This document shows positions 45,174 through 55,114 of a DNA stretch of 64,000 bases, piece after piece. The translations under genes were made by a program, and so were the position numbers. This DNA comes from Demequina mangrovi. GTDB taxonomy: Bacteria > Actinomycetota > Actinomycetes > Actinomycetales > Demequinaceae. The notes under the pieces are model-generated. The model was not told the DNA's origin. It did no database searches and saw only the letters and a list, made by a program, of their open reading frames with translations. The DNA lies in contig NZ_BBLU01000008.1 of assembly GCF_000759715.1 (NCBI RefSeq), forward strand, positions 62,001-126,000, read 5' to 3'. Numbering within the stretch: the first letter of the stretch is position 1; each line of letters starts with the position of its first letter.

Positions 45174-47075
45174 CTACGCGTTCTGGCGCTTGAGGCGCGA
45201 CGCCGCGCGGGCGCGCTCCGTGCCGTCCAGGATCACCTTGCGGATGCGCACCTTCTCGGGCGTGACCTCGACGCACTCGTCCTCACGCGCGAACTCGAGG
45301 GACTCCTCGAGGGTGAGGCGGCGCGGCGGCGCCAGACGCTCGAGCTCCTCCGCCGTCGACGAGCGGATGTTGTTGAGCTTCTTCTCCTTGGTGATGTTGA
45401 CGTCCATGTCCTCGTTGCGCGAGTTCTCGCCGATCACCATGCCCTCGTAGGCGTCCTCGGTGGGGCCCACGAAGAAGGTGCCGCGGTCCTGCAGCGCCAT
45501 GAGCGCGTTGGACGTGACCGCACCCGCGCGGTCCGCGACCAGCGAGCCGTTGGTGCGGTACTCGATCGCGCCGGCCCACGGCTCGTAGCCGTGACCGATC
45601 GACGAGGCGATGCCGGTGCCGCGGGTGTCGGTGAGGAACTGGCTGCGGAAGCCGATGAGGCCGCGCGCCGGGACGATGAACTCCATGCGGACCCAGCCGG
45701 TGCCGTGGTTCGACATCGACTCCATGCGACCCTTGCGCGACGCGAGGAGCTGCGTCACGGCGCCGAGGTGCTCCTCCGGGACGTCGATGGTCATGTGCTC
45801 CATCGGCTCGTGGAGCTTGCCGTCGATCTCCTTGGTGACCACCTGGGGCTTGCCGACCGTGAGCTCGTAGCCCTCGCGGCGCATCTGCTCGACGAGGATC
45901 GCGAGCGCGAGCTCGCCACGGCCCTGGACCTCCCACGAGTCGGGACGCTCGGTGGGGAGCACGCGGATCGACACGTTGCCGATGAGCTCCTTGTCGAGGC
46001 GGTCCTTGACCTGGCGCGCGGTGACCTTGGCGCCCTTGACGCGGCCGGCCAGCGGCGAGGTGTTGATGCCGATGGTCATCGAGATCGCCGGGTCGTCGAC
46101 CGTGATCTGCGGCAGCGGACGTGGGTCCTCGATGTCGGTGAGGGTCTCGCCGATGGTGATCTCCTCGATGCCCGCGACGGCGACGATGTCGCCGGCCTTG
46201 GCGGACTCCGCGGGGACGCGCTCGAGGCCCTTGGTCTCGAGCAGCTCGGTGATCTTCACGGTCTTGAGCGAGCCGTCCTTGCGGGCCCACGCGACCTGCT
46301 GACCCTTGCGGATCTCGCCGTTGAAGACGCGCAGCAGCGCGAGGCGGCCGAGGAACGGCGAGGCGTCGAGGTTGGTGACGTGCGCCTGGAGCGGGTGGCC
46401 GTCCTCGTAGGACGGCGCGGGGATGCGCTCCATGATGACCTTGAACAGCGGCTCGACCGAGTCGCCGTCGGGCAGCGTGCCGTCGGCGGGCTGGGTGAGC
46501 GACGCGATGCCGGCCTTGGCCGACGCGTAGACCACGGGCACCTCGAGCAGCGCGTCGACGTCGAGGTCCGGGACCTCGTCCTCGAGGTCGGAGGCGAGGC
46601 CCAGGAGCAGGTCGTGGGTCTCCTCGACGACCTCCTCGATGCGCGAGTCGGGGCGGTCGACCTTGTTGACGACGATGATGACGGGGAGCTTCGCCGCGAG
46701 CGCCTTGCGCAGCACGAAGCGCGTCTGCGGGAGCGGGCCCTCGGACGCGTCGACCAGGAGCACGACCCCGTCGACCATCGACAGGCCGCGCTCGACCTCG
46801 CCGCCGAAGTCCGCGTGACCCGGGGTGTCGATGACGTTGATGGTGGCACCCTCGGCGCCCGCCGCCTCACCGGTGTACCGGATCGCGGTGTTCTTCGCGA
46901 GGATGGTGATGCCCTTCTCGCGCTCGAGGTCGCCGGAGTCCATGGCGCGGTCCTCGACGTGGGCGTGGTCGCCGTAGGCGCCTCCCTGCACCAGCATGGC
47001 GTCGACGAGGGTGGTCTTGCCGTGGTCGACGTGGGCGACGATGGCGACGTTGCGCAGATCAGAGCGCAGGGGCAT
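45174..47075 (-). CDS. typA: TypA/BipA ribosome-associated GTPase
   Basis: A 633-residue translational GTPase related to EF-G. G1 AHVDHGKTT, the switch region with GITI, G3 DTPGHADF and G4 NKVDRPD are present; EF-G-like domains follow, then the TypA-specific C-terminal domain ([25 protein letters not shown]). It assists ribosome assembly and stress adaptation. The ATG at 47075 is placed so that [22 protein letters not shown] matches the family start; a 29-residue upstream extension is not credible. It lies in the same region as in mycobacteria, near the fdx and dap genes. Confidence 0.95.
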   Translation of the reverse strand: MPLRSDLRNVAIVAHVDHGKTTLVDAMLVQGGAYGDHAHVEDRAMDSGDLEREKGITILAKNTAIRYTGEAAGAEGATINVIDTPGHADFGGEVERGLSMVDGVVLLVDASEGPLPQTRFVLRKALAAKLPVIIVVNKVDRPDSRIEEVVEETHDLLLGLASDLEDEVPDLDVDALLEVPVVYASAKAGIASLTQPADGTLPDGDSVEPLFKVIMERIPAPSYEDGHPLQAHVTNLDASPFLGRLALLRVFNGEIRKGQQVAWARKDGSLKTVKITELLETKGLERVPAESAKAGDIVAVAGIEEITIGETLTDIEDPRPLPQITVDDPAISMTIGINTSPLAGRVKGAKVTARQVKDRLDKELIGNVSIRVLPTERPDSWEVQGRGELALAILVEQMRREGYELTVGKPQVVTKEIDGKLHEPMEHMTIDVPEEHLGAVTQLLASRKGRMESMSNHGTGWVRMEFIVPARGLIGFRSQFLTDTRGTGIASSIGHGYEPWAGAIEYRTNGSLVADRAGAVTSNALMALQDRGTFFVGPTEDAYEGMVIGENSRNEDMDVNITKEKKLNNIRSSTAEELERLAPPRRLTLEESLEFAREDECVEVTPEKVRIRKVILDGTERARAASRLKRQNA

Positions 47076-47214
47076 GCGGGAACTCGATTCCGTTGTCAGG
47101 GGGAGAACGGTCCGACATGGACCGCCGGGCCATTCTACCGGCGCTCGCGCTCCGATACCCAATGACGAAGGTGAAGCGTGATGCGGACGTGACGCGGGAC
47201 GCGCCGCATCGTCC

Positions 47215-48285
47215 TCAGGAACGCTCGAGAGTCACATCCGTCATGGGGAGTCCACTGTCCGCAAGGTCGACCTCGTCGACGATGCCGGCGGGCAGCGCAT
47301 CGGGCACCACGTCGGTGCCCGGCAGCGCGGGCTCCGGGGCGCCGGCGAGCCCGTCGTCCGGCTCGCCCAGCTTGACCAGGACGACGCCGGCCAGCACCAG
47401 GGCCGCACCCGCGACCTGGACGGGCGCGGGCTGCTGGCCCACGAGGGCCCAGGCGAAGAGCGCCGCGGCGAGCACCTCGATGAGCGCGATGAAGGAGCCG
47501 AGGCGCGCGCCGAGGCGGCGCGTCGCGGCGATGCCGACCACGTAGGCGACCGCGGAGGTGATGACGCCGAGCAGCGCGACCGCGACCCACCACGGCATGT
47601 CGACCGGGACGAGGTGCACGGTGTTCGTCGCGAACACGACGGGCAGCACGCCGGTCGCCGCGGCCGCGCCCAGGATGGCGGCGGCGACCACGAGGCCGCC
47701 CCACGCCAGGGTCACGGGCGGCAGCCCGGTCGAGGTCGAGCCGGAGATGACGAAGTAGACGGAGGCGCCCACCATCGCGCCGAGCGCCCAGCCGATGCCG
47801 ACGAGGCTGACGTCCGCCGCGCCGCCGATGAGGTCGAGCAGCAGCACGAGGCCGGACATGGCCACCACGGCGCCGAGCAGCGTGAGGCGCCCGGGCCGGT
47901 GCCCGCGCGTCGCCCACAGGTAGCCCACCACCACGATGGGCGACAGGTACTCGATGAGGAGCGCGACGCCTACGTCGAGGTGCCCGACGGCGAAGAAGTA
48001 GAAGAGCTGCGCACCGGCGACGGCGAACGCGCCGTACGCGATGACGGTGCCGGCCGCGCGGCGCAGCAGCACCCACCGCCCGCGCAGCGCGAGGAGCGCG
48101 GGAACGGTGAGGACCACGGCGGCGATCGCGACACGGACGAGCGTCGCGGCGCCCGCGGTCCAGCCCGCATCCATGAGCCCGCGCGCGAGGCTTCCCGAGA
48201 GGCCGAAGGAGGCGGCCGAGAGCAGGGCGAAACCGAGGCCCTGGGCACGGTTGACGCGCGCAGCGTCATGAGTCAAAGCGGTCAT
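47215..48285 (-). CDS. EamA/DMT-family transporter
   Basis: A 356-residue membrane protein with about ten helices arranged as two EamA repeats (FALLSAASFGLSGSLARGLMDAGWTAGAATLVRVAIAAVVL... and ...WALGAMVGASVYFVISGS). A C-terminal tail of about 60 residues is cytoplasmic. Members export or import small metabolites; the substrate is unknown. It diverges from a CGNR zinc-finger protein that may regulate it. TAGGCT lies 8 nt before the ATG on the minus strand, so it could also be leaderless. Confidence 0.85.
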   Translation of the reverse strand: MTALTHDAARVNRAQGLGFALLSAASFGLSGSLARGLMDAGWTAGAATLVRVAIAAVVLTVPALLALRGRWVLLRRAAGTVIAYGAFAVAGAQLFYFFAVGHLDVGVALLIEYLSPIVVVGYLWATRGHRPGRLTLLGAVVAMSGLVLLLDLIGGAADVSLVGIGWALGAMVGASVYFVISGSTSTGLPPVTLAWGGLVVAAAILGAAAATGVLPVVFATNTVHLVPVDMPWWVAVALLGVITSAVAYVVGIAATRRLGARLGSFIALIEVLAAALFAWALVGQQPAPVQVAGAALVLAGVVLVKLGEPDDGLAGAPEPALPGTDVVPDALPAGIVDEVDLADSGLPMTDVTLERS

Positions 48286-48312
48286 GGCTCATGAGCCTAA
48301 GACCGGCTTTGG

Positions 48313-48318
48313 TAATGT
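48313..48318 (+). promoter_or_regulatory. Putative -10 box (TAATGT) for a leaderless start
   Basis: TAATGT lies 6 nt before the ATG at 48325, in the 39-bp gap shared with the divergent transporter gene. Confidence 0.5.
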
Positions 48319-48324
48319 GTCAAA

Positions 48325-48858
48325 ATGACTTTCGCCGATGACACCGCAGAGGCGCTCGAGTCAGGCGTCTTCCTGTCGAACTCCGAGCTCGAGCCCGACA
48401 CGCTCACCACGTTCGACGAGCTCGTCGAGTTCTTCGACCGCTTCGGCTACACCGGCGACCGGCCCACGGCGGCCGACCTCGAGCCCGTCCGCGCGATCCG
48501 CACCCCGCTGCGCGACCTCTTCCTCGCCTCGCGCGACGATGCGGTGCCGCTGGTCAACGCGATCCTTGCGGAGCAGCACGCGCTCCCCCAGCTGGTGCGC
48601 CACGGCGACGTCGACTGGCACATCCACGCGACCTCGGACGACCAGCCGCTGCACGTGCGCATCCTGGTCGAGACCGCGATGGCGATGATCGACGTCATCC
48701 GCGACCACGAGCTCCAGCGCTTCTCGCGCTGCGCGATGGACGACTGCGAGGGCGTGGTGCTCGACCTCAGCCGCAACCGCTCGCGCAAGTACTGCACCGT
48801 GACCTGCACCAACAGGGCCGCGCAGGCGGCCTACCGCGCCCGCCAGTCCGAGGACTGA
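48325..48858 (+). CDS. CGNR zinc-finger (ABATE-type) putative regulator
   Basis: A 177-residue protein. The N-terminal part matches the ABATE/DUF1470 region (LTTFDELVEFFDRFGYTGDRPTAADLEPVRAIRTPLRDLF). The C-terminal zinc finger has four cysteines in CAMDDCEGVVLDLSRNRSRKYCTVTCTNRAAQAAYRAR, but the name-giving CGNR is CTNR here. These proteins are probable stress-responsive regulators. Divergence from the EamA transporter gene, a recurrent pairing, suggests that it controls that gene. Confidence 0.85.
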   Translation: MTFADDTAEALESGVFLSNSELEPDTLTTFDELVEFFDRFGYTGDRPTAADLEPVRAIRTPLRDLFLASRDDAVPLVNAILAEQHALPQLVRHGDVDWHIHATSDDQPLHVRILVETAMAMIDVIRDHELQRFSRCAMDDCEGVVLDLSRNRSRKYCTVTCTNRAAQAAYRARQSED

Positions 48859-48898
48859 CGCGCGCCGGAGCGGGACCCTCGCATGGGACGATGAGCGC

Positions 48899-49492
48899 AT
48901 GCAGACATATCGGGCGCGCTCCTCCGTCGTCTGGGGCTGGGTCGCCATCGGGCTCGGCGTGGTGGTCGCCGTGATCCATGTGTCGACCGTGGGCTTCGAG
49001 TACGCGACGGGCGGCCTCGGGCTCGGCGCCGCGGCGGCGCTCTTCGGCTACGGCGCCTTCCTGCGCCCCCACGTCGCCACGTACGAGGACCGTGTCGAGC
49101 TCCACAACGTCACCCAGACGGCGACGATGCCGTTCTCGCGCCTCGCGGACCTCGACACGCGGTGGTCGCTCGAGGTGATCGGCGACGACGGGCTCAAGGT
49201 CGGCGCCTTCGCCGCCCCGGCGCCCGGCGGCGTGAGCGCACGCCGCCAGCACGTCGAGGACAAGCGCAACGACGTCGTCGACGGCGGCGTCCCGGGCCGC
49301 ATGGGCGACAAGCTCGGCACCCCCTCGGGCGACGCCGCCGCGCTGGTCCACCGCGCATCGTCCGCGTGGCACGAGGCTCACCCGACCGCGCCCGCGAGCG
49401 AGGGGCCGTCCGTCACGCGCAGCCCCGACTGGCTCGGGATCGTGGTGATGGCGGCCGCGCTCGCCGCGACGCTGTGGGGCCTGTTCGGCTGA
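48899..49492 (+). CDS. Membrane protein with PH-like domain
   Basis: A 197-residue protein. Two helices near the N-terminus (VWGWVAIGLGVVVAVIHVSTV and GGLGLGAAAALFGYGAFL), then a beta-rich segment (HVATYEDRVELHNVTQTATMPFSRLADLDTRWSLEVIGDDGLKVGAFAAPAP) typical of bacterial PH-like domains, and a C-terminal helix (WLGIVVMAAALAATLWGLFG). Function unknown. It is downstream of the CGNR gene by 40 nt on the same strand and converges on ramB. Confidence 0.75.
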   Translation: MQTYRARSSVVWGWVAIGLGVVVAVIHVSTVGFEYATGGLGLGAAAALFGYGAFLRPHVATYEDRVELHNVTQTATMPFSRLADLDTRWSLEVIGDDGLKVGAFAAPAPGGVSARRQHVEDKRNDVVDGGVPGRMGDKLGTPSGDAAALVHRASSAWHEAHPTAPASEGPSVTRSPDWLGIVVMAAALAATLWGLFG

Positions 49493-49495
49493 CGC

Positions 49496-50932
49496 TCAGT
49501 CCGAGTCCTGCGCGTGGGACTCGAGGAACTCGTACAGCTCGCGGTCGTCGACGCCGGGGTACGTGCCCTGCGGCAGCGGCGAGAAGATGTGGGCGTGCAC
49601 GCGGGCGCTCGCCCACGCGCGTCCGGACCAGCGCTCGGCGCTCTCGGTGTCGGGACGCCGGCAGCAGCTGAGGTCCGGGCAGTGCGACACCGCGCGGTTC
49701 TGGGTCTCCCGGCCGCGGAACCATCGCGACTCCTCGTACGGGACCCCGAGGGTGATGGAGAACTCCTCGGCCTCGGTCGCGCCGGTCTGCGTCGCCTCGA
49801 AGAAGGTCCCCACCGGGGTGTCGGTGTACTGGAAGTACTCGGTGGTGCGCGTGGTCCGCGCGAACGCGCGCCGCGCGCTCCAGTGGCGGCACAGGACCTG
49901 ACCCTCGGCTGCGCCGGTGACGTCGACGGGCAGCGGCAGTCCGTCGTTCTCGTACGCGCGCACGAGCGCGCCGTCGCCGCCCGCGCGCAGGAAGTGCAGA
50001 CGGATGCCCAGGTGCACCGTCGCGAGGTTGGTGAAGCGCAGCGCGGCGGCCTCGTGCGTGACGCCGAACGCGTCGCGGAAGTCCTCGATCGCGATGTCGC
50101 GCGCCTTCTTCGCACTCTCGAGGAACGGCACCGCGGCCGCCTCGGGCATGAGGCATGCCGCGGCGTAGTAGCTCGCGTCCTGACGCTGGCGCAGGAAGTC
50201 CGCGTAATCCTTCGGCTCGCCGTGGCCGAGCCGGATGTGCGCCATCGCCTGCAGCGCGAGCGAGCGCAGCCCGTGCCCGCCCGGGATCGAGGCCGGCGGG
50301 ATGTAGATGCGCCCGCTCTCGAGGTCGAGCACGCAGCGGGCCGAGTGCGGGAGGTCGTCGGCGTGGACGATGCTGAGCCCCAGGCGGTCCGCCATGAGGC
50401 TCACCGTGCGGTGCGTGAGCGCGCCGCCCAGGTGTCCGACCGAGGCGACGTCCTCGGAGGCGAGCGCCTCGATCGCGGGCACGTGGTTGTCGACCGCCTC
50501 CATGCGCAGGCGCTGGCGGGTGTTGGCGCGGCGCGCCTCCTCCGGGGTCGCGATCGCCTGCCGGGCGCGCCGGTCGAGCTCGCGGTGCAGGCCCACGAGG
50601 GTGCGGAGCACGTCGTCGGGCATGGTGCGCGTCGGTCGCAGCGCCGGCAGCCCGAGCTCGCGGTAGGTCGACCCCTCCTGGGCCCGTTCGAGCGCGATCT
50701 CGAGGGCGGCGCGCGGGCTCGGCGGCGCCTCGTCCAGCAGGTCGCCGACGCTCACCCCGAGCCGGCTCGCGAGCGCCGTCAGCAGCGTGACGCGCGGCTC
50801 GCGCCGGCCGTTCTCGATGAGCGACAGCTGGCTCGGCGCGACGTCGACGTCGCGTCCGAGCTGCTCGAGCGTGAGGCCCGCGTCGGTCCGGAAATGGCGC
50901 ACGCGGCGCCCCAAGGTCGAAAGATCCGCCAT
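49496..50932 (-). CDS. ramB: RamB/ScfR-type transcriptional regulator
   Basis: A 478-residue regulator. An XRE-type helix-turn-helix is at about residues 5-60 ([40 protein letters not shown]). The central IrrE-like segment and the C-terminal short-chain fatty-acyl regulator domain with the cysteine cluster [10 protein letters not shown] follow. RamB controls acetate and propionate metabolism and PEP carboxykinase in corynebacteria; here it diverges from pckG. The ATG at 50932 follows a TAACGT box by 7 nt; the upstream open frame is a shadow. A 12-bp palindrome overlies its presumed -35. Confidence 0.88.
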   Translation of the reverse strand: MADLSTLGRRVRHFRTDAGLTLEQLGRDVDVAPSQLSLIENGRREPRVTLLTALASRLGVSVGDLLDEAPPSPRAALEIALERAQEGSTYRELGLPALRPTRTMPDDVLRTLVGLHRELDRRARQAIATPEEARRANTRQRLRMEAVDNHVPAIEALASEDVASVGHLGGALTHRTVSLMADRLGLSIVHADDLPHSARCVLDLESGRIYIPPASIPGGHGLRSLALQAMAHIRLGHGEPKDYADFLRQRQDASYYAAACLMPEAAAVPFLESAKKARDIAIEDFRDAFGVTHEAAALRFTNLATVHLGIRLHFLRAGGDGALVRAYENDGLPLPVDVTGAAEGQVLCRHWSARRAFARTTRTTEYFQYTDTPVGTFFEATQTGATEAEEFSITLGVPYEESRWFRGRETQNRAVSHCPDLSCCRRPDTESAERWSGRAWASARVHAHIFSPLPQGTYPGVDDRELYEFLESHAQDSD

Positions 50933-50939
50933 GGAATTC

Positions 50940-50945
50940 ACGTTA
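50940..50945 (-). promoter_or_regulatory. Putative -10 box (TAACGT) for leaderless ramB
   Basis: On the minus strand TAACGT is followed by 7 nt and the ramB ATG at 50932. Confidence 0.5.
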
Positions 50946-50963
50946 TCGAAAGAACAGCGAAAT

Positions 50964-50975
50964 TTCATGCATGAA
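50964..50975. promoter_or_regulatory. 12-bp palindrome between ramB and pckG
   Basis: TTCATGCATGAA is a perfect dyad in an A/T-rich pocket. It lies over the presumed -35 region of ramB and about 30 bp upstream of a TAGCGT box (51004-51009) that may serve pckG. It is a candidate site for RamB autoregulation and pckG control, though it differs from the published TTTGCAAA-type RamB core. Confidence 0.4.
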
Positions 50976-51068
50976 TTGTCGACAAACGACGCCCGGTTGC
51001 TCGTAGCGTCGAGAACAGCACGCAAGTTTCACACCGATCCCATCCCCGAGTCCAACGAAGGAACCACC

Positions 51069-52922
51069 ATGGCGATCATCGACCAGCCGCTCCGCGAGTC
51101 CGCAGCGACCCGCGCCGCCTCCGCACCCGAGTCCGCCGACCCGCGCATCGTCGCGTGGGTCGAGCGCCTCGCGCTTCACGCGACGCCCGACGAGGTGGTG
51201 TGGTGCGACGGCTCGCAGCCCGAACGCGCCCGGCTGATCCGCGACATGGTCGACACGGGGACCATCGTGCCCCTCGACTCCGAGCGCCGCCCCGGCAGCT
51301 ACCTCGCGCGCTCGAACCCCGACGACGTCGCCCGCGTCGAGTCGCGCACCTTCATCTGCTCCGAGAAGGAGGAGGACGCCGGCCCCACGAACAACTGGGT
51401 GCCGCCGGCGGCGATGCGCGAGACGCTCCACGGCCTGTTCCGCGGCGCGATGCGCGGTCGCACCATGTACGTGGTCCCGTTCGCGATGGGACCGGTGGGC
51501 GGCGCCCTCACGCGCTACGGCGTCGAGGTGACCGACTCGCCCTACGTGGTCGTGTCGATGGGGACCATGACCCGGATGGGGGCCGAGGCGCTCGCGCAGA
51601 TCGGCCCCGACACCGAGTGGGTCAAGTGCGCGCACACCGTGGGCGCGCCCCTCTCACCGGGCGAGGCCGACGTCGCGTGGCCGTGCAGCACCACCAAGTA
51701 CATCTCGCACTTCCCCGAGAGCCGCGAGGTCTGGTCCTACGGCAGCGCGTACGGCGGCAACGCGATCCTCGCGAAGAAGGCCTTCGCGCTGCGGATCGCG
51801 AGCGCGATCGGCCAGGACGAGGGCTGGCTCGCGGCGCACATGCTGCTGCTCAAGGTCACCAACCCCCGCGGCAGGGTCTTCCACGTCGCGGCGGCCTTCC
51901 CCAGCGCCTGCGGCAAGACCAACTTCGCGATGCTCCAGCCCACCATCCCCGGGTGGACCGTCGAGACGCTCGGCGACGACATCGCGTGGATCGCCCCCGG
52001 ACCGGACGGGCGCCTGCGGGCGATCAACCCCGAGGCCGGGTTCTTCGGGGTCGCGCCCGGCACGGGCCGCTCGACCAACCCGGTCGCGATGGACACGCTC
52101 GAGCACGACGTGGTCTTCACCAACGTCGCCCTCACGGACGACGGCGACGTGTGGTGGGAGGGCGTGACCGACGAGCCGCCGACGCACCTCATCGACTGGA
52201 CCGGGCAGGACTGGACGCCCGATGCGGACCGCCCCGCCGCGCACCCCAACTCGCGCTTCACGGTCTCCGCCGCGCAGTGCCCCACCATCTCCGACGACTG
52301 GGACGACCCGGCGGGCGTCACGCTCGACGCGATCATCTTCGGCGGTCGCCGCGCGACCAACGTGCCGCTGGTGTCCGAGGCCCGCAGCTGGGAGCACGGC
52401 GTGTTCATGGGCGCGACCCTCGCGTCCGAGCGCACCGCGGCCGCCGAGGGGACCGTCGGCGAGCTGCGCCGCGACCCCTTCGCGATGCTCCCCTTCTGCG
52501 GCGTGCACATGGCCGACCACTGGCGGCTGTGGCTCGAGGTCGGCGCGAAGGCCGAGGCGGCGGGCGGCGCTCCCGCGATCTTCCAGGTCAACTGGTTCCG
52601 CAAGGGCGCCGACGGGAAGTTCCTGTGGCCCGGGTTCGGCGAGAACATCCACGCGCTCGCCTGGATGCTCGATCGGATCGAAGGACGCGCCGAGGGCGTC
52701 GACAGCCCGTTCGGCCGCGTCCCCGCCGCGGGCGAGATCGACTACGCCGCGGCCGACGTGAGCGACGCGCAGTGGGCCGCGCTGTTCGGGCTCGACCAGG
52801 CGGCGCTCACCGCCGAGGCGGACGATGCGGCGCGCTTCCTCGACTCGTACGGCGCCAAGGTGCCGGACGAGGTCCGCGAGCAGCTCGCGGTGATGCGCGA
52901 GGCCATCGACGAGCTCGGCTGA
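51069..52922 (+). CDS. pckG: Phosphoenolpyruvate carboxykinase (GTP)
   Basis: A 617-residue gluconeogenic enzyme converting oxaloacetate and GTP to PEP, CO2 and GDP. The P-loop with the active-site cysteine is [15 protein letters not shown] at about residue 280; the substrate loop [27 protein letters not shown], the metal segment [10 protein letters not shown] and the nucleotide-binding [20 protein letters not shown] are intact. GAAGGAA precedes the ATG at 51069; the longer open frame upstream is not used. Control by the divergent RamB-type regulator is likely. Confidence 0.95.
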   Translation: MAIIDQPLRESAATRAASAPESADPRIVAWVERLALHATPDEVVWCDGSQPERARLIRDMVDTGTIVPLDSERRPGSYLARSNPDDVARVESRTFICSEKEEDAGPTNNWVPPAAMRETLHGLFRGAMRGRTMYVVPFAMGPVGGALTRYGVEVTDSPYVVVSMGTMTRMGAEALAQIGPDTEWVKCAHTVGAPLSPGEADVAWPCSTTKYISHFPESREVWSYGSAYGGNAILAKKAFALRIASAIGQDEGWLAAHMLLLKVTNPRGRVFHVAAAFPSACGKTNFAMLQPTIPGWTVETLGDDIAWIAPGPDGRLRAINPEAGFFGVAPGTGRSTNPVAMDTLEHDVVFTNVALTDDGDVWWEGVTDEPPTHLIDWTGQDWTPDADRPAAHPNSRFTVSAAQCPTISDDWDDPAGVTLDAIIFGGRRATNVPLVSEARSWEHGVFMGATLASERTAAAEGTVGELRRDPFAMLPFCGVHMADHWRLWLEVGAKAEAAGGAPAIFQVNWFRKGADGKFLWPGFGENIHALAWMLDRIEGRAEGVDSPFGRVPAAGEIDYAAADVSDAQWAALFGLDQAALTAEADDAARFLDSYGAKVPDEVREQLAVMREAIDELG

Positions 52923-52991
52923 GACGTCCCGGCGGGCGCCCGGCCCCGGGAGGGGGGAGCCGGCGTCGCGCGTCCGTCGGGCACCCCGAGG

Positions 52992-54698
52992 CTAGAGCCG
53001 CGGGGTGCGCGAGGGCTCGTCGCGCCGGTCGCCCGTGGCCTCGAAGCCGGCGGCCATGCGCAGCAGGCGCACGTCGTCCCAGCCGCGGCCCGCGAACGTG
53101 AGGCCCAGGGGCATCCCGATGTCGCGCATCGTCCCCATGGGGACGGTGACCGTCGGCACCCCCAGGTGCCGGATGGCGAGGTTGCCGTTCGCGACCCACA
53201 CGCCGTTGCGCCAGCCCGCGTCGGCGCTGTCGGGGTTCACGTCCATGTCCGCGGGGCCCACGTCCGCGACCGCGGGGAAGACGATCGCGTCGAGCGCGAG
53301 GGAGTCCATCCACTCCTCGAGGTCGAGGCGGCGGGTCTCCTCGAGGCCGCGCAGACCGCTCTCGATCTCGGGGATGTCCTCGAAGCGCTCCGGCAGGCCC
53401 GCGCGAGCGACGTCGGGGTAGTCGGCGATGTCGTCGTCGAAGCCCGTGTAGCGATCGGGCAGCGCTCCGGGGGGCTGCGGGAAGATCCGGGCGCCGTCGA
53501 CATGCGTGAGGTCCGGCAGCCCCGGGTCGCCGTTGGCACGCAGGAAGTCGTCCCATGCCCACGTGGACAGGTCGACGATCTCGCGCTTGAGGTACTCCGG
53601 CGACACCAGGCCGCGGGTCGCGATGGTGGGCGCGCCGGGGCGGTCGCCCTCGTAGTTCTCGATCATCGGCAGGTCGACCTCGACCACGGTCGCACCGGCC
53701 GCCTCGAGGTCGCGACGCGCGGCCTCCCACAGCTCGAGCCCGCTCGGCCGGGGCACGATGCGCGTGCCGGTCGGGCCGCCGATGCCGCCGTCGGGACGGG
53801 TCCCCGCGTCGGGATCCGTGCCGAGGTAGAGGCGCGGCACGCCGATGCGCGCTCCGTGCAGCGCGCGGCCGGCGCCCTCCGCGAGCGCGACGTACGAGTC
53901 GGGACGATGCGCGTCGACGCTCGGCAGGTCGATCCACGGCTGGGTGCGCCACAGGTCGCCGCGGGTCTCGACGTCCTCGGCGACGATGACGTCGAGCACC
54001 TCGAGCAGATCCGCCATGGTGCGCGTCTGCGGGACCACCACGTCCATGGTCGGGACGAGCGGCCAGTTGCCGCGCACCGAGATCACGCCGCGGCTGGGCG
54101 TGTACGCGCACAGCGCGTTGTTCGAGGCCGGGCCACGGCCGCTCGACCACGTCTCCTCGCCGAGGCCGAAGGCCGCGAACGAGGCCGCGGTCGCCGTGCC
54201 GGAGCCGTTGGACGAGCCCGAGCCGAACGGCGCGGTGAGGAAGTCGGCGTTGTAGGGGCTCTCAGCGCGGCCGTACACGCCGCGCTGCATACCCCCGTTG
54301 GCCATCGGCGGCATGTTGGTGAGGCCGAGGCAGATGGCGCCCGCGTCGCGCAGCCGCGCGATGGTGAAGGCGTCGCGCTGCGCGACGAGATGCTCGAAGG
54401 CGGGGCTGCCGGCGGCGCAGGTGAGCCCGCGCACCAGGTACGAGTCCTTGGCTGTGTAGGGGATGCCGTCGAGCGGGCCGAGGGACTCTCCCCTGGCGCG
54501 GCGTGCGTCGGCGGCCTGCGCCTCCGCGCGCGCGTCGGGGTTGTCGACCACGAGCGCGTTGAGGGCGGTCGCGGTGCCGGGACGGTCGTAGGCGCCGATG
54601 CGGGCGCGGTACGCCTCGACCAGCTCGACGCTGGTGGTCGCTCCCGACTCGAGAGCATCGCGCAGCTGCGCGATGCTCGCCTCGACGACGTCGATCAT
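52992..54698 (-). CDS. Amidase-signature family amidase
   Basis: A 568-residue amidase-signature enzyme. The Ser-Ser-Lys triad is suggested by the lysine in GIPYTAKDSYLV (about residue 85), the serine in GSGSSNGSGTATAASFAAFGLGEETWSSGRGPASNNAL (about 160), and the nucleophile serine in the later SSGRGPASN part. The usual GGSIR near the nucleophile is replaced by SSGRGPAS, so substrate range may differ. It hydrolyses an unidentified amide in the cytoplasm. GGAGGAGTCACC precedes the ATG. The RidA and methyltransferase genes lie upstream on the same strand. Confidence 0.85.
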   Translation of the reverse strand: MIDVVEASIAQLRDALESGATTSVELVEAYRARIGAYDRPGTATALNALVVDNPDARAEAQAADARRARGESLGPLDGIPYTAKDSYLVRGLTCAAGSPAFEHLVAQRDAFTIARLRDAGAICLGLTNMPPMANGGMQRGVYGRAESPYNADFLTAPFGSGSSNGSGTATAASFAAFGLGEETWSSGRGPASNNALCAYTPSRGVISVRGNWPLVPTMDVVVPQTRTMADLLEVLDVIVAEDVETRGDLWRTQPWIDLPSVDAHRPDSYVALAEGAGRALHGARIGVPRLYLGTDPDAGTRPDGGIGGPTGTRIVPRPSGLELWEAARRDLEAAGATVVEVDLPMIENYEGDRPGAPTIATRGLVSPEYLKREIVDLSTWAWDDFLRANGDPGLPDLTHVDGARIFPQPPGALPDRYTGFDDDIADYPDVARAGLPERFEDIPEIESGLRGLEETRRLDLEEWMDSLALDAIVFPAVADVGPADMDVNPDSADAGWRNGVWVANGNLAIRHLGVPTVTVPMGTMRDIGMPLGLTFAGRGWDDVRLLRMAAGFEATGDRRDEPSRTPRL

Positions 54699-54748
54699 GG
54701 TGACTCCTCCGGATGCCGTGGGATGACGAGGCTAGCGCGACGCGCGCC

Positions 54749-55114
54749 TCATCCCCGGTAGGCCGTCGCCTCGATCTCGATCCGCATGGCCGGATCGATG
54801 AGGCCGCACTGCTGCATCGTGGCCGCAGGACGCACGTCGCCGAACCAGCGGCGCAGCACCGGCCAGCACTCCTCGAAGTCCGAGGCGTCGGGCAGGAGGT
54901 AGCGCACGCGCACCACGTCGGCCATCGTGAAGCCGCCTTCGTCGAGCGCGGCCGCGATGATGCCGAGCGCCGCATCGGCCTGCGCGGCAGGCTCGGGGCT
55001 CGCGGTGCTGGTGGTCCCGGACACGAAGCACCAGTCGCCCTGGACCACTGCGCGCGAGTACGCGACCTGCTCCTCCCAGGGACCGCCGGAGGAGATGAGC
55101 CTCCGCTCGCTCAT
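54749..55114 (-). CDS. RidA-family protein
   Basis: A 121-residue Rid/YjgF-fold protein. RRLISSGGPWEEQVAYSRAVVQGDWCFVSGTTS is the family start, and the arginine in DVVRVRYLLPD plus the PAMRIEIEATAYRG end are conserved. RidA hydrolyses reactive enamine/imine intermediates from PLP enzymes; this copy is of the RidA-like subgroup and may act on another substrate. It overlaps the upstream methyltransferase by 4 nt (ATGA) and precedes the amidase by 50 nt. Confidence 0.88.
   Translation of the reverse strand: MSERRLISSGGPWEEQVAYSRAVVQGDWCFVSGTTSTASPEPAAQADAALGIIAAALDEGGFTMADVVRVRYLLPDASDFEECWPVLRRWFGDVRPAATMQQCGLIDPAMRIEIEATAYRG

Noticed and set aside
45087-47165. A 692-codon open frame on the plus strand over typA
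   Set aside because: It is an antisense shadow; typA on the minus strand has all GTPase motifs.
52923-52991. G+C-rich dyad between pckG and the amidase as a terminator
   Set aside because: Only short overlapping GGGCGCCC-type palindromes are visible, which are expected by chance at this composition.
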